The notes: generated by a model not told the origin, from the sequence alone. A DNA stretch of 37,933 bases from an uncultured Alphaproteobacteria bacterium (GCA_929200315.1 CAKMZB010000005.1:184124-222056), one strand, 5' to 3'; positions 26,855 to 36,597 are shown, counted from the first letter of the stretch. Translations and numbers: made by a program.

Positions 26855-27879
26855 GCCGCCTTCCGCACATCTGATGCTCCACCGAAAGCGCGGTGCAGGC
26901 GCGGAAGAACTTCATTAGGATCTGCAGACCTCATGATGGCCCCGCGTTCGGCTAGATAGGCTGTCGGATCTGCAAGATGCTTTGCATACCAGTCGATGTG
27001 TTTGCGGGCGTTGCGCACACCCAGATGGGTGCCGTAGTGGGTGAGCAGGCCCTCGTAGTGCTCACAAACAAGGTCGTGGAGCGCTTGACCGGCGGGGGCG
27101 GCAAAACGCGCATCCTCCAGTTCAGCTGCAATCTGCCCCGGCAACCAAGGTGCGCCGTAAGAAGCACGGCCCACCATCACGCCATCAGCACCGGAGCGGT
27201 CCATGGCATCGCGTGCATCCGTTGCATTTGAGATGTCTCCGTTGACGAGAACAGGAATGGACACAGCCTCCACCACATCCCGCACCAAAGCCCAATCAGC
27301 TTCGCCCTTATAGAATTGGTCCCGTGTGCGCCCATGGACTGTGAGCATGGAAACACCGAGTGCCTCCGCCCGCTGTGCCAAATCCGGGGCATTGATGCTG
27401 TTGCGGTCCCACCCAAGGCGCATCTTCAGCGTCACGGGCACATCACTAGCGCGCCTGACCGCTTCGATCAATGTTGCAGCATGGTCGAGGTCGCGCATCA
27501 GCGCGGAGCCGGAATAGCCGTTCGTCACGCGCTTGGAGGGGCAGCCCATATTAATGTCGATGATGGAAGCGCCATTGTCCTGGGCAAGACGGGTTGCTTC
27601 TTCCATCCAACGGGGATCGCGCCCGGCGAGTTGCACCATGTGGACCGGCAGACCTGCGCCTTCGGCCTTCAGGCGCATTTCTTCCTGACCAGTGGTCCAG
27701 GCTTCGCTCGCCACCATTTCTGAAACGACCATCCCCGCGCCAAAGCGCCATGCAAGCTTGCGGAAGATCGCGTCGGTCACGCCGGACATCGGCGCGAGGA
27801 AGACAGGATTGCGCAGCGCGATGTCTGCGATCCTGAAGCTCCTTACCGGTGGATGTGCACATTCGGTAGTCATGCCCAT
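26851..27879 (-). CDS. dusB: tRNA-dihydrouridine synthase (DusB/NifR3)
   Basis: DusB reduces uridines in the tRNA D-loop with NADPH and FMN. The 342-residue TIM-barrel protein has the FMN-binding start ([14 protein letters not shown]), catalytic Cys113 in [29 protein letters not shown] and [11 protein letters not shown]. It heads the ntr operon, the classic nifR3-ntrBC arrangement of alphaproteobacteria, and its stop overlaps ntrB by four bases. ATG 27879 was used; Met3 is a possible alternative. A 79-base divergent gap separates it from ispDF, where the operon promoter should lie. No sigma-54 motif was seen there. Confidence 0.96.
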   Translation of the reverse strand: MGMTTECAHPPVRSFRIADIALRNPVFLAPMSGVTDAIFRKLAWRFGAGMVVSEMVASEAWTTGQEEMRLKAEGAGLPVHMVQLAGRDPRWMEEATRLAQDNGASIIDINMGCPSKRVTNGYSGSALMRDLDHAATLIEAVRRASDVPVTLKMRLGWDRNSINAPDLAQRAEALGVSMLTVHGRTRDQFYKGEADWALVRDVVEAVSIPVLVNGDISNATDARDAMDRSGADGVMVGRASYGAPWLPGQIAAELEDARFAAPAGQALHDLVCEHYEGLLTHYGTHLGVRNARKHIDWYAKHLADPTAYLAERGAIMRSADPNEVLPRLHRAFGGASDVRKAA

Positions 27880-27958
27880 TGGTTAGGCAATCTTCTCAGC
27901 GCCCGCAAGCAGCAACAGCGTTGTGGACTTGGCGGCAAAAGGTGTGTCATGCGGGGCC

Positions 27959-29116
27959 ATGGCCTCTGTTTGCGCTATCATTGTGGCCGCCGGGCGCGGC
28001 ACCCGTGCCGCAACGGACGGGCCAAAGCAATATGCCATGCTGGGCGACCGCACAGTGCTCGCCCGCACACTCAGCGTCTTTGAAAAATGTAACGCTGTTG
28101 ATGCAATTCAGGTGGTGATCCATGCGGATGATCACGAAGCATATAACGCATGCATTTCCGGTTTTGAGAAGCTGCTCCCGCCCGTCGATGGCGGCGCGAC
28201 GCGACAAGCCTCTGTGCGTGCCGGTTTACAGGCTGCCGCCAATTATGACCGAGTGCTCATTCACGACGCCGCGCGCCCCTTTCTCGATCAGGCAATTTTG
28301 GGGCGGATCATCGGGGCTTTGGAGACCAATATGGGGGCAGTCCCCGCCCTGCCAGTTGTCGACACACTGCGCCGCCGAAGCAAGAAAGGTCTCCAAACCA
28401 TCGACCGCGATGGCCTCTTCGCCGCGCAAACGCCGCAGGCTTTTGACCGCGCGGCCATAGCAGCAGCTCACGAGAAGGCGGCCGTGGAAGGTCGTGACGA
28501 TTTCACGGATGATGCGGCGCTTGCCGAATGGGCGGGGTTGGACGTGACACTGGTGGACGGCGCGCGAGCCAACCACAAGCTGACAACGAGCGAGGATATG
28601 AGGGAAGCGATGGAGGAGCAAAACACCGTCCTGCCGGACATTCGCGTTGGCCACGGCTACGACACCCATACGCTCGGCGTGGGAGATCATGTGATGCTGT
28701 GCGGGGTGAGAATCCCACATAATCGGGCTCTTCAAGGCCATTCAGACGCCGATGTGGGCATCCATGCGCTCACCGATGCGCTGCTCGCCACAATTGGCGC
28801 GGGGGATATTGGCGACCACTTCCCCCCCAGCGATCCGCAATGGCGCGGCGCGGCGTCGGACCAATTTCTGGCTCATGCCGCCCAACAGGTTCGGGCAAAA
28901 GGCGGGCAAATCAACCATGCAGACGTGACACTGGTCTGCGAAGCGCCAAAAATTGGACCACACCGCGAGGCGATGCGTCAGCGGATGGCCGAGATTTTGC
29001 AAATCGCCGTGGGGCGGGTCTCGGTGAAAGCCACGACCAATGAGAAAGTTGGATTTATCGGACGCGGCGAAGGCATTGTTGCTCTCACAACGGCCACCGT
29101 GGGGTTTGAACGATGA
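27959..29116 (+). CDS. ispDF: Bifunctional IspD/IspF of the MEP isoprenoid pathway
   Basis: The protein joins two non-consecutive steps of isoprenoid synthesis: 4-diphosphocytidyl-ME synthase (IspD) and MEcPP synthase (IspF). The IspD half has AIIVAAGRGTR, GPKQY, VLIHDAARPF and FAAQTPQAF. The IspF half begins DIRVGHGYDTH and carries GHSDADVGIHALTDALL, GDIGDHFPPSD and ATTNEKVGFIGRGEG. Fusions of this type are common in alphaproteobacteria. I chose ATG 27959 so that the protein starts at the IspD strand; GTG codons at 27923 and 27944 remain open and the ribosome-binding sites do not decide. The stop overlaps pncC by four bases. Confidence 0.95.
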   Translation: MASVCAIIVAAGRGTRAATDGPKQYAMLGDRTVLARTLSVFEKCNAVDAIQVVIHADDHEAYNACISGFEKLLPPVDGGATRQASVRAGLQAAANYDRVLIHDAARPFLDQAILGRIIGALETNMGAVPALPVVDTLRRRSKKGLQTIDRDGLFAAQTPQAFDRAAIAAAHEKAAVEGRDDFTDDAALAEWAGLDVTLVDGARANHKLTTSEDMREAMEEQNTVLPDIRVGHGYDTHTLGVGDHVMLCGVRIPHNRALQGHSDADVGIHALTDALLATIGAGDIGDHFPPSDPQWRGAASDQFLAHAAQQVRAKGGQINHADVTLVCEAPKIGPHREAMRQRMAEILQIAVGRVSVKATTNEKVGFIGRGEGIVALTTATVGFER

Positions 29117-29607
29117 ATTCAGCAGCTGATGTCATCAAGCGGGCAGCAGAGGCCGGAATGATGGTCGCAACGGCCGAATCCTGCACCGGTGGCCTGATTG
29201 CAGGTGCATTGACCGATGTGGCGGGCTCTTCGGCTGTCTTTGACTGCGGTTTCGTCACTTATTCCAACGAGGCGAAAGTCGACATGCTGGGCGTGCCGAT
29301 GGCGCTGATCGATGAGCACGGCGCTGTCTCGGCAGAGGTTGCCGAGGCCATGGCGGCTGGTGCGCTTGCAAACAGCCGCGCTGAAGCCGCAGTTTCAGTC
29401 ACCGGCATTGCCGGGCCAGGCGGCGGATCGGCGGAAAAGCCGGTTGGGTTGGTGTTTATGGGTGTTGCGACGTTGGACAATGTTGCTGTCACGCGCCACG
29501 TCTTTCGCACTGCAGATGATGGCATTCCCGACCGTCAAACCATCCGGCAGATGACGGTACAGGCCTCCCTTGCCGCGCTTTACGCGGTGTTGCCCCCTAC
29601 CCCGTAA
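29113..29607 (+). CDS. pncC: Nicotinamide-nucleotide amidase (CinA C-terminal domain)
   Basis: PncC deamidates nicotinamide mononucleotide to nicotinic acid mononucleotide, recycling NAD. The 164-residue protein is the stand-alone CinA C-terminal domain: ATAESCTGGLIAG with the candidate nucleophile Ser, VTYSNEAKVDMLGV, GAVSAEVAEAMA and VTGIAGPGGGSAEKPVG. It starts within the ispDF stop codon (ATGA), so it is part of that transcript. Its last 28 bases overlap the 3' end of the opposing COQ10/RatA-like gene. No N-terminal COG1058 domain is present. Confidence 0.93.
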   Translation: MNSAADVIKRAAEAGMMVATAESCTGGLIAGALTDVAGSSAVFDCGFVTYSNEAKVDMLGVPMALIDEHGAVSAEVAEAMAAGALANSRAEAAVSVTGIAGPGGGSAEKPVGLVFMGVATLDNVAVTRHVFRTADDGIPDRQTIRQMTVQASLAALYAVLPPTP

Positions 29608-30044
29608 ATCTCGTCTGCCCGCTCACGGAATGCAGCGACAACCCTTGCAAAGGCGCGGTCAAAGACAGAGCCCATCAGCAGCGCAAGACCGCGGTTCTTG
29701 AACTTGTAGTCGAGGCGAAAATCGATGTCGCAGCAGTGGTCGTCGACTGGAATGAAGGTCCAGTTGTTGTCGAGATACTCAAACGGTCCGTCGATGTAAC
29801 TGACGTCGATTTTCAGCTCCTCCGGCCGCAGCACGACGCGGCTCACAAAAGTCTCACGGATTGACTTGTAGCCGACCTGCATACGCGCCTCGACAACGTG
29901 ACGACCCCGCCGCTCCCGGTTCGACAAGATTGTAAGGCTCTGACAAAGCGGCACAAATTCGGGATAGTTTTCGACATCAGCCACCAGATCATACGTGGCC
30001 TGCGCAGAATGAGGGATGCGCTCGACAGTCTCGATCCTGGGCAT
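29580..30044 (-). CDS. ratA: START-domain protein of the RatA/COQ10 family
   Basis: This 154-residue polyketide-cyclase/START-like protein resembles both bacterial RatA and mitochondrial Coq10. Family features are ATYDLVADVENYPEFVPLC near the N-terminus, RETFVSRVVL, IDGPFEYLDNNWTF and VFDRAFARVVAAF near the C-terminus. In alphaproteobacteria the likely role is ubiquinone binding or handling rather than a ribosome-targeting toxin. The start lies two bases after the lipA stop. Its 3' end overlaps pncC on the other strand by 28 bases. Confidence 0.9.
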   Translation of the reverse strand: MPRIETVERIPHSAQATYDLVADVENYPEFVPLCQSLTILSNRERRGRHVVEARMQVGYKSIRETFVSRVVLRPEELKIDVSYIDGPFEYLDNNWTFIPVDDHCCDIDFRLDYKFKNRGLALLMGSVFDRAFARVVAAFRERADEIYGVGGNTA

Positions 30045-30046
30045 TT

Positions 30047-31024
30047 CTAGGCCGCAGAAAGGCTGGCTTCACGGGCCGCGACTAGGGCCGCGAAATCCTC
30101 ATCCGCATGGTAAGAAGATCGCGTCAGCGGGCTGGAAGAGACCAGCAAAAAGCCCTTGGACCGCGCGGAGAGGGCGTAAGATTCAAACTCCTCAGGCGTC
30201 ACGAAATGCGTGACCTCATGGTGTTTCTTCGTGGGTTGCAAATACTGACCGATTGTCAGGAAATCGACATCTGCGATGCGCAGATCGTCCATCAATTGCA
30301 ACACTTCGTTCCGCGTCTCACCAAGGCCGACCATAATGCCGGATTTGGTAAAGATCGTTGGATCGATCTCCTTCACTCGCTCCAGCAGACGGATCGAGTG
30401 ATAATAACGGGCGCCGGGGCGGACGGTGAGGTAGTTGGACGCTACCGTCTCCAGGTTGTGGTTGAAGACGTCGGGCTTGGCCTCCACCACCAGTTCCAGA
30501 GCGCCGGGTTTGCGTAGAAAATCAGGCGTTAGCACCTCCACCGTCGTGGTGGGAGAAGCGGCACGGATCGCGTGGATCGTCTCTGCCATGTGCTGTGCGC
30601 CACCGTCGTCCAGATCATCACGATCCACAGAGGTAATGACCACATGACGCAGGCCAAGGCGCAACACGGCATCACCAACGCGACGAGGTTCATCAGTATC
30701 CAGAGGGTCCGGCATGCCGGTGCGCACATTGCAGAAGGCGCAAGCGCGGGTACATGTGTCCCCCATGATCATCATGGTGGCGTGTTTCTTGGACCAGCAC
30801 TCGCCGATATTGGGGCAACCGGCCTCCTCGCACACAGTGACAAGACCATTCTCCCGAACGGTCTTGCGCGTTTCTTCATAGACGGCCGAACCGCCGGCAC
30901 GCACACGAATCCAGTCCGGCTTCTTCAGAACCGGCTTGTCGGGCTTATGCTCTTTTTCGGGATGGCGGACGGCGCGTTTGGCGCCGCCTGCGGGAGACGG
31001 AGTTGTATCTAGTAAAGTGACCAA
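30047..31024 (-). CDS. lipA: Lipoyl synthase (radical SAM)
   Basis: LipA inserts two sulfurs into octanoyl groups on E2 and GcvH proteins. The auxiliary 4Fe-4S cluster cysteines are Cys65, Cys70 and Cys76 ([12 protein letters not shown]); the radical-SAM cluster cysteines are Cys91, Cys95 and Cys98 (CTRACAFC). The C-terminal RSSYHADE motif that supplies the serine ligand is intact. The 325-residue length is normal. The start is TTG at 31022-31024 with AGGGGGG four bases upstream. It precedes the ratA-like gene by two bases. Confidence 0.97.
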   Translation of the reverse strand: MVTLLDTTPSPAGGAKRAVRHPEKEHKPDKPVLKKPDWIRVRAGGSAVYEETRKTVRENGLVTVCEEAGCPNIGECWSKKHATMMIMGDTCTRACAFCNVRTGMPDPLDTDEPRRVGDAVLRLGLRHVVITSVDRDDLDDGGAQHMAETIHAIRAASPTTTVEVLTPDFLRKPGALELVVEAKPDVFNHNLETVASNYLTVRPGARYYHSIRLLERVKEIDPTIFTKSGIMVGLGETRNEVLQLMDDLRIADVDFLTIGQYLQPTKKHHEVTHFVTPEEFESYALSARSKGFLLVSSSPLTRSSYHADEDFAALVAAREASLSAA

Positions 31025-31043
31025 GTCGCCCCCCTAAATTCGT

Positions 31044-31295
31044 CTAGCTGCGTGCGCGGATCGCGCGGTAGAGCGCAATGAGAATACACGCGCCAACGAT
31101 TGCAACGATAGCCTGCCCGATCCAACCACCAAAGCTGATGCCGGCGAGACCCAACACGAAATTGAGCGCCACAGCGCCCAGAATGCCGACGATGATATTG
31201 GCAAAAACACCCATATCCGCCTTCATGATTTTTTCCGCGATCCAACCGGCCAAACCGCCGAGAATGATCGTCATAAACCAGCCTATACCTACCAT
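31044..31295 (-). CDS. GlsB/YeaQ/YmgE-family small membrane protein
   Basis: This 83-residue protein matches the transglycosylase-associated (GlsB/YeaQ/YmgE) family, small inner-membrane proteins often induced by stress. Three hydrophobic segments are separated by the typical GGLAGWIAEKIMK and ANIIVGILGA stretches; the C-terminus is short and basic (RAIRARS). AAAGGA lies seven bases upstream of the ATG. It sits between sufA and lipA on the same strand, 19 bases before lipA. Its biochemical function is not established. Confidence 0.9.
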   Translation of the reverse strand: MVGIGWFMTIILGGLAGWIAEKIMKADMGVFANIIVGILGAVALNFVLGLAGISFGGWIGQAIVAIVGACILIALYRAIRARS

Positions 31296-31385
31296 GGAAT
31301 TATCCTTTCGTGATGAAATGTTCAGGCGGAACCGCCCTCTTGGGTAAACGTGCGTTCTGCATATGCGATCCGCAAAACCAAAGTG

Positions 31386-31769
31386 TTAAGCAGGAACAAC
31401 CTCGCTCGGCGGTGATGGCAATTCGGCAGGTGCCAGTGTCACGCTCTCCCCACAGCCGCAGGCCGAGGTCTGGTTTGGATTGTTGAAAACAAAGCCTGAG
31501 CGGAGCTTGGTCACCTCGTAATCAAGCCGCGTGCCGAGGAGAAAAAGCATCGCCTTTGGGTCGATGAAGACAATGTGGTCACCAGCTTCAACCTGGTCGT
31601 CCCCGGCCACCGCATCACGCGCCAGATCGACGGTGTACTCCATGCCCGCGCAACCGCCATTCTTCACGCCCACACGAATGCCAAGCGCGCCGTCTTCAGC
31701 GTTCTCAACAATCTCGGTGACGCGCTCGACGGCAGCATCTGTCAGCGTCATGACGGCAAATCTGGACAA
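31386..31769 (-). CDS. sufA: A-type Fe-S cluster carrier (SufA/IscA-like)
   Basis: A-type carriers pass iron-sulfur clusters to apoproteins. The three cluster-binding cysteines are present: one in VKNGGCAGMEY and the C-terminal pair in SACGCGES. The core NNPNQTSACGCG is diagnostic. The protein is 127 residues, with a Pro/Glu-rich tail of about 15 residues beyond the usual end. The start is TTG 31769, supported by GAAAGGA upstream; ATG 31751 lacks a site. It stands near lipA, whose product needs two such clusters, but no other suf gene is adjacent. Confidence 0.92.
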   Translation of the reverse strand: MSRFAVMTLTDAAVERVTEIVENAEDGALGIRVGVKNGGCAGMEYTVDLARDAVAGDDQVEAGDHIVFIDPKAMLFLLGTRLDYEVTKLRSGFVFNNPNQTSACGCGESVTLAPAELPSPPSEVVPA

Positions 31770-31819
31770 GGGGCGATCCTTTCACGTTGCACCAAATGTA
31801 AAGACGCGAACGCGCCCTT

Positions 31820-32704
31820 TCAATGGCTCTCCAGCAGGCGCTCCAGATAGTCGAGAACGGTTTGAGCAAAGACATCATTGCGGTCGCCGACAATCATGTG
31901 CCCAGCATCGCTGATGTCGACGTAGTCCGCGTGGGGCACGAGTGAGCGAAAATGAGCGACATTATCCTCACCAATAAGGTCTGACTGTGCTCCACGCACC
32001 AGTAAGGTCGGGCATGTAATGGCCGTGCAAGCGCGGCTGAACTGACCTTCGGTGGAATGATTGTCAGAAATGATACTCGTCTCTCCCATGGCGAAGGCTG
32101 GATCCCAGTGCCAATAAAAACGCCCGTTCTCCCGCTCGCGCAGGTTCTTGGCGAGGCCTGACAGATCCTTCGGTCGCGGGCGGTTCGGCATATAGGCGGC
32201 GATGGCGTCTGCGGCTTGCTCAACAGATGCAAAGCCCTCCGCGGAATGTTCCGCCATGAAACCCATAATGCGCGAAACCCCGCTTTCCTGCATACGCGGG
32301 GTGATGTCGACGAAGACGTTGGCGTGGAAGAGATCGGGCTCGCGTTCGTTCACCAGCATGGTGGTGAGGCCGCCCATGCTTGCGCCTATTGAGGCTGTTG
32401 GGCCATGGCGCTCCACAACTTGCTTGGCGACGGTCTGAAGATCATCTGCCAGATGTGTAAAACGGTAATGGCCGGAGGGTGCCCATTCACTCTTACCGTG
32501 GCCTCGCGCGTCAAAGGAGATGCCGCGAATTCCAGCCTTAGCAAAGCGTGCTCCTGTCGCGTCCCAGGCATGGCGAGTCTGGCCGCCGCCATGGAGCAGC
32601 AGAGCCGTCAGACATGCCGGGCCGGATGGCTCAAAGAGCGAGGCTGCAAGAAGGTTTCCTTCCGCACCGGTGAAGCTGATTGTCCTGCCACTCACATTAG
32701 TCAC
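31820..32704 (-). CDS. Alpha/beta hydrolase
   Basis: This 294-residue alpha/beta-hydrolase-fold enzyme has the oxyanion region LLLHGGGQTRHAW, nucleophile Ser109 in GASMGG, a likely acid in GAQSDLIGED and catalytic His in SDAGHMIVGD. The DARGHGKSEW segment is typical of the fold. The substrate is unknown; esterase or peroxidase-like activity is possible. Its start overlaps the end of a second, sequence-distinct alpha/beta hydrolase by eight bases, so they are probably co-translated. Confidence 0.87.
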   Translation of the reverse strand: MTNVSGRTISFTGAEGNLLAASLFEPSGPACLTALLLHGGGQTRHAWDATGARFAKAGIRGISFDARGHGKSEWAPSGHYRFTHLADDLQTVAKQVVERHGPTASIGASMGGLTTMLVNEREPDLFHANVFVDITPRMQESGVSRIMGFMAEHSAEGFASVEQAADAIAAYMPNRPRPKDLSGLAKNLRERENGRFYWHWDPAFAMGETSIISDNHSTEGQFSRACTAITCPTLLVRGAQSDLIGEDNVAHFRSLVPHADYVDISDAGHMIVGDRNDVFAQTVLDYLERLLESH

Positions 32705-33467
32705 GGAGCAAAAACTCCAAGGCTGCGTCCTTGAAGGATTTTGCGCCAGTGGCCTTCATGTGGTCGAGGCCTGGAAGCGTAACGGCTTCACCATTTGGGA
32801 TCATTTCAGCCAGCGGTTCCGCTCGCCCGGCCGTTTCGTCCATGTCTCCAACCACCACAAGGCATGGCCCGGAGATGTTCTCAACAGTCTCCGGCGTGAT
32901 CTGAACCTGCGATTTGCGAATGCAGGCGGCCAGCGCACGGCGGTCGCTCTTCGTCCTGTCAGCAAAGGTGCGGAAAGTCATGACGTTTGGATCGGAAATG
33001 GTGGAGATGTCATCGGTTTCCAGCCCCTCGGCTAGATCTTCATAACTGCTCTTGGAGCCGAAAATATTCTCCCCCATACCGCCGATCACCGCACGCTCGA
33101 CACGATCCGGCGCGTGGGACGCGAGCCAAGACGTGATCCGCGCACCCATAGAATAACCAATCACATGACAACTCTCGACTCCCAGATGGTCGAGCAGCGC
33201 GATTGCATCATCAGCGAAAATATCGGGGCCATACTCGGTCGACTTATAGAATTTCTGCGATGCACCATGGCCGCGATTGTCGAAACAGATGGTCCGAAAC
33301 CCAGCCTCGTTCAGCGTTTTGACCCAAGATGTGTTGATCCAATTAACCTGCGCGGTGGATGCAAAACCGTGGATCAGCAGCACTGTGCCATGCTCTTCGC
33401 CCGTGGGTTCGTGGATGGCATAGGACAGGGTCAACCGGTCGAGATCGGCAGTTTGAAATTCAGTCAT
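32697..33467 (-). CDS. Alpha/beta hydrolase
   Basis: This 256-residue alpha/beta hydrolase has the oxyanion stretch LLIHGFASTAQVNW, DNRGHGAS, nucleophile Ser106 in GYSMGAR, acid in VGDMDETAG and histidine in PGLDHMKATG. It lies directly upstream of another alpha/beta hydrolase with an eight-base overlap. The two share only fold motifs, so a recent tandem duplication is unlikely. The substrate is unknown. The start at 33467 faces a 150-base divergent gap to the zinc-finger gene; no clear promoter was recognised there. Confidence 0.87.
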   Translation of the reverse strand: MTEFQTADLDRLTLSYAIHEPTGEEHGTVLLIHGFASTAQVNWINTSWVKTLNEAGFRTICFDNRGHGASQKFYKSTEYGPDIFADDAIALLDHLGVESCHVIGYSMGARITSWLASHAPDRVERAVIGGMGENIFGSKSSYEDLAEGLETDDISTISDPNVMTFRTFADRTKSDRRALAACIRKSQVQITPETVENISGPCLVVVGDMDETAGRAEPLAEMIPNGEAVTLPGLDHMKATGAKSFKDAALEFLLRD

Positions 33468-33617
33468 ATCGGCAATGAATCAAATCGCTTGGGATTGGGC
33501 GCAACTATGGCGCATTGTCCCTAACCTGCCAACGGGTCGTGCGAGCTGTTGCAAACGCCGCCGGAGCGGCTAAACAAAACCCATATCGCGGCGAGCAGCT
33601 GCGCGAGGAACACCGGC

Positions 33618-33917
33618 ATGGCTAAGGCTTTCATTCCCCATTTTCATAATGATTCCGGTGTGCCGCAGGTCGTCATCGGTGTAACCGAGTTCATGTGCAT
33701 CGGTGCCAATGCCCCCTTTGACCATCCCCACATCTATCTCGACATGGGCGATGACGGGGAGAAGGTCTGCCCCTATTGCTCCACGCTCTACAAATTCGAC
33801 GAAAATCTATCTCCCACCCAGACAAAGCCTGAAGGCCATCTGGTGGACGGAGATCTGACCGAAGCTGGAATTGGCGCGGGCGCGGCCCCAATCGAGGCCG
33901 TCGCCGTCACAAGCTAA
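33618..33917 (+). CDS. zf-CHCC zinc-finger protein (NDUFS6-like)
   Basis: This 99-residue protein carries the zinc-binding pattern Cys27, His36 or His38, Cys51 and Cys54 (MCIGANAPFDHPHIYLDM then VCPYC), as in the small zf-CHCC proteins related to complex I subunit NDUFS6. The last 35 residues (TQTKPEGHL to the end) are low complexity. The frame is open back to 33549, but ATG 33618 has GAGGAA seven bases upstream. It is convergent with aapP, 50 bases away. A role in complex I maturation is suggested by the family only. Confidence 0.85.
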   Translation: MAKAFIPHFHNDSGVPQVVIGVTEFMCIGANAPFDHPHIYLDMGDDGEKVCPYCSTLYKFDENLSPTQTKPEGHLVDGDLTEAGIGAGAAPIEAVAVTS

Positions 33918-33967
33918 ACGAAAACACTGACCGAGCCACAGACCCGGCCAACCTCCAACCGCCCTAC

Positions 33968-35245
33968 CTAGTGCAGGATCTGGCTGAGGAATTCCTTGGT
34001 GCGTTCGTGCTGGGGATTGTCAAAGAACGCGGCTGGCTCGTTCTGCTCAACAATCTGACCTTCATCCATAAAGATCACGCGGTTCGCCACCTGGCGGGCA
34101 AAACCCATTTCGTGGGTCACGCAGATCATGGTCATGCCTTCTTCTGCAAGACCAACCATGGTTTCCAGCACTTCCTTGATCATTTCAGGATCAAGCGCCG
34201 AGGTCGGCTCATCAAACAGCATGATGCGTGGGTTCATGCACAGCGAGCGGGCAATCGCCACACGTTGCTGCTGACCACCTGAGAGCTGGCCGGGATATTT
34301 GTTGGCCTGTTCGGGAATTTTCACCCGCTCCAGGTAGTGCATTGCGATCTCTTCAGCTTCCTTCTGAGGCATCTTGCGCACCCAGATCGGAGCCAGTGTG
34401 CAGTTCTCCAGGATCGTCAGATGCGGGAAGAGGTTGAAGTGCTGGAACACCATGCCGACTTCGCGACGCACTTCGTCGATCTTTTTCAGATCCGAGGTCA
34501 GCTCAATCCCGTCCACGACAATCTGGCCCTTCTGGTGTTCTTCCAGACGGTTGATGCAGCGGATCATGGTGGATTTGCCCGAACCCGACGGACCGGCAAC
34601 GACGATCCGTTCGCCGCGCATGACCTTCAGATTGATGTCGCGCAACACGTGAAAATCGCCGTACCACTTGTTCATGTTGACGATATCGATTGCGACGTCG
34701 GTCTCCGAGACCGTCATCTTCTTCTTTGTGGGTTTAGGTGCAGCGGGCACAGTCTTGGTCGCTGTTTTTGCTGAAGTCTTCTTGGCTACAGCGGGTTTCT
34801 TAGCCACGGTCTTGGTTGCCTTCTTCGCAGCAGACTTGGCGGTAGATTTGGCTGCACTTGCTTTCGCCTTTGCGGGGGCTTTTGCAGCAGCCGTCTTTGG
34901 TTTCGTAGCACGAGCTGATTTGGTTTCGCTCTGCAAAGCCTTTGCCTGCTTGATCCAGTCATCGCGCTCAATCCGACCGCTGAATTTCAGATGCTCGTCG
35001 ACATAGGCAACATCGGCTTTGCGCCATTTGGCAACCTGCGCGAAGGTCCACACGCCCATCCCATTCAACTTGCCTGCAAGCTGCGGACCAACGCCTGAAA
35101 TACGGGTCAGATCGTCGGGCTTAGCCGGCTTTTTGATGGAAGGCGGCGGCGCACCCTTTGCGGCGGCAACAGCCTTCTTTTGAACCGTTGCACGGCGTGA
35201 TACCGCGGCCTTGGAGCCGGGGGCAGATTTGGTTGTCTTGGCCAT
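33968..35245 (-). CDS. aapP: AapP-type ABC ATPase fused to HhH and histone-H1-like N-terminal region
   Basis: AapP powers general L-amino-acid uptake with AapQ and AapM. Residues 177-425 are a complete ATPase: Walker [10 protein letters not shown] (218-226), Q-loop Gln268, signature LSGGQQQR (321-328), Walker B IMLFDEP (341-347) and His378. The first 176 residues are not part of a normal AapP. They comprise a basic stretch (1-42), a helix-hairpin-helix module (43-104; [34 protein letters not shown]) like that on alphaproteobacterial L21 and NuoE, and a Lys/Ala-rich histone-H1-like tail (106-176). The frame is unbroken. AAGGGG lies seven bases before ATG 35245, overlapping the aapM stop region, so the fused start looks real. 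ATG 34717 could make the plain ATPase but has only a weak upstream site. Confidence 0.92.
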   Translation of the reverse strand: MAKTTKSAPGSKAAVSRRATVQKKAVAAAKGAPPPSIKKPAKPDDLTRISGVGPQLAGKLNGMGVWTFAQVAKWRKADVAYVDEHLKFSGRIERDDWIKQAKALQSETKSARATKPKTAAAKAPAKAKASAAKSTAKSAAKKATKTVAKKPAVAKKTSAKTATKTVPAAPKPTKKKMTVSETDVAIDIVNMNKWYGDFHVLRDINLKVMRGERIVVAGPSGSGKSTMIRCINRLEEHQKGQIVVDGIELTSDLKKIDEVRREVGMVFQHFNLFPHLTILENCTLAPIWVRKMPQKEAEEIAMHYLERVKIPEQANKYPGQLSGGQQQRVAIARSLCMNPRIMLFDEPTSALDPEMIKEVLETMVGLAEEGMTMICVTHEMGFARQVANRVIFMDEGQIVEQNEPAAFFDNPQHERTKEFLSQILH

Positions 35246-35256
35246 TTTATAACCCC

Positions 35257-36594
35257 TTAGGAACGGTGACCGGTATCAAGCTTGCGCTCGAAATACATGG
35301 AATAACGGGACATTGTGAAACAGGTGATAAAGAAGATCAGACCCACAAAGAGGTAGAGCTCCCAAACGATCCCGTTCCAGTTCGAGTCTGAGCGGATCGG
35401 CTGCATGATGCCAATCGGGTCCAAAAGACCAATGATCGACACAAGGGTCGTATCCTTGAACAGACCGATGAACGTGTTGACGATGCCCGGGATGGAAATC
35501 TTCAGTGCCTGAGGCAGAACGATTTTCTGCGTGGCTTGCCAGTAGGTCAAGCCCAACGCATCGGCTGCCTCATACTGACCACGCGGAAGGGCAGCCAGGC
35601 CCCCACGGATGACTTCTGCCATGTAGGCGGAAGCAAACAGCGTCACCATGATGAGAACGCGCAGGATGATGTCGAAACTCGTGCCCGGCGGCAGGAAGTA
35701 GTTGAGCAGAGTGGAGGCCACGAAAAGCAATGTGATCAGCGGCACGCCACGGATAAACTCGATGAACCCAACGCACAGCGCCTTGAGGATCGGCAGATTG
35801 GACTTGCGACCAAGCGCGAGCATGATGCCGATCGGTAGAGATGCGACAATGCCGGTTACCCCAATAACGAAAGTCAGCAGGAATCCGCCAAATTTGGATG
35901 ACTCAACCGATTCTAGACCAACAAAACCGATCGTATTGTCGATGAAGCTGGTAACGGAGCCTTGAGCAAACATGAACCACAGGACAAGGAAAAGGCCCGC
36001 AACAATGGCGGCAATCGCCATGTTGAAGCCTTTCAGCAATTGCCAAATGACAAAGGTCAGAACCAACGCACCCACAAACAGAGCAATACCCCAAACCGAA
36101 CCACCCCAGAGCAGCCAATAGGCGAGCAGTGGGTAGGCGGCAGAGAAGAACAGCATCTTGCGGGGTAATGTGTCGTGGAGCAGCGGCGCTGCAGCCACAA
36201 ACATAAGTGCAAAGGCAAGGATCGGACGCCAATACAATTCCGAGGGATAGAACCCGAACATGAACTGGCTGAACCGCACCACAATGACCGCGAAACAGCC
36301 CCCCGTGTCGATTTCACGGCATTCAGCCAAAGAGCCTGCGGTCCAAACAGAATTGGTCACAAGCCATGACATCAGGCTCGTTACGACCAGGATAATGACC
36401 GCCAAAGAAATTAGAGAAACGATCGTATCGGACACGGACGAGAACATCTTCTCCCGCATCCAGGCGATCGGGCCGGACGTACTCACGGGCGAATGTGATG
36501 CCGGGATAGTCTGCGTTGAAACATACGCCAGTGACATCCCGCCAATTTGATCGTCCGGGCGGAAGACCTGTGTTTCGGAATCGGTATCTGACAT
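35257..36594 (-). CDS. aapM: General L-amino-acid ABC transporter permease AapM
   Basis: AapM is one of two inner-membrane permeases of the Aap/Bzt-type amino-acid transporter. The 445-residue protein has several N-terminal membrane segments and then a BPD_transp_1 domain in the second half, with the ATPase-coupling EAA motif [20 protein letters not shown] and the conserved [20 protein letters not shown]. The cytoplasmic N-terminal segment of about 50 residues is typical of AapM. The start is three bases after the aapQ stop and the stop is 11 bases before aapP. Confidence 0.95.
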   Translation of the reverse strand: MSDTDSETQVFRPDDQIGGMSLAYVSTQTIPASHSPVSTSGPIAWMREKMFSSVSDTIVSLISLAVIILVVTSLMSWLVTNSVWTAGSLAECREIDTGGCFAVIVVRFSQFMFGFYPSELYWRPILAFALMFVAAAPLLHDTLPRKMLFFSAAYPLLAYWLLWGGSVWGIALFVGALVLTFVIWQLLKGFNMAIAAIVAGLFLVLWFMFAQGSVTSFIDNTIGFVGLESVESSKFGGFLLTFVIGVTGIVASLPIGIMLALGRKSNLPILKALCVGFIEFIRGVPLITLLFVASTLLNYFLPPGTSFDIILRVLIMVTLFASAYMAEVIRGGLAALPRGQYEAADALGLTYWQATQKIVLPQALKISIPGIVNTFIGLFKDTTLVSIIGLLDPIGIMQPIRSDSNWNGIVWELYLFVGLIFFITCFTMSRYSMYFERKLDTGHRS

Positions 36595-36597
36595 GGC

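Noticed and set aside
29580-30044. Reading the RatA-like gene as a toxin of a toxin-antitoxin system
   Set aside because: No antitoxin-like partner is adjacent; it follows lipA, and in alphaproteobacteria this family is closer to ubiquinone-binding COQ10.
31338-31360. GGCGG-AA-CCGCC hairpin-like stretch nearby (about 31330) as a sufA terminator
   Set aside because: The loop is too short and no T-run follows on the minus strand.
31820-33467. Recent tandem duplication of the two alpha/beta hydrolases
   Set aside because: They share only fold-level motifs; sequence and length differ throughout.
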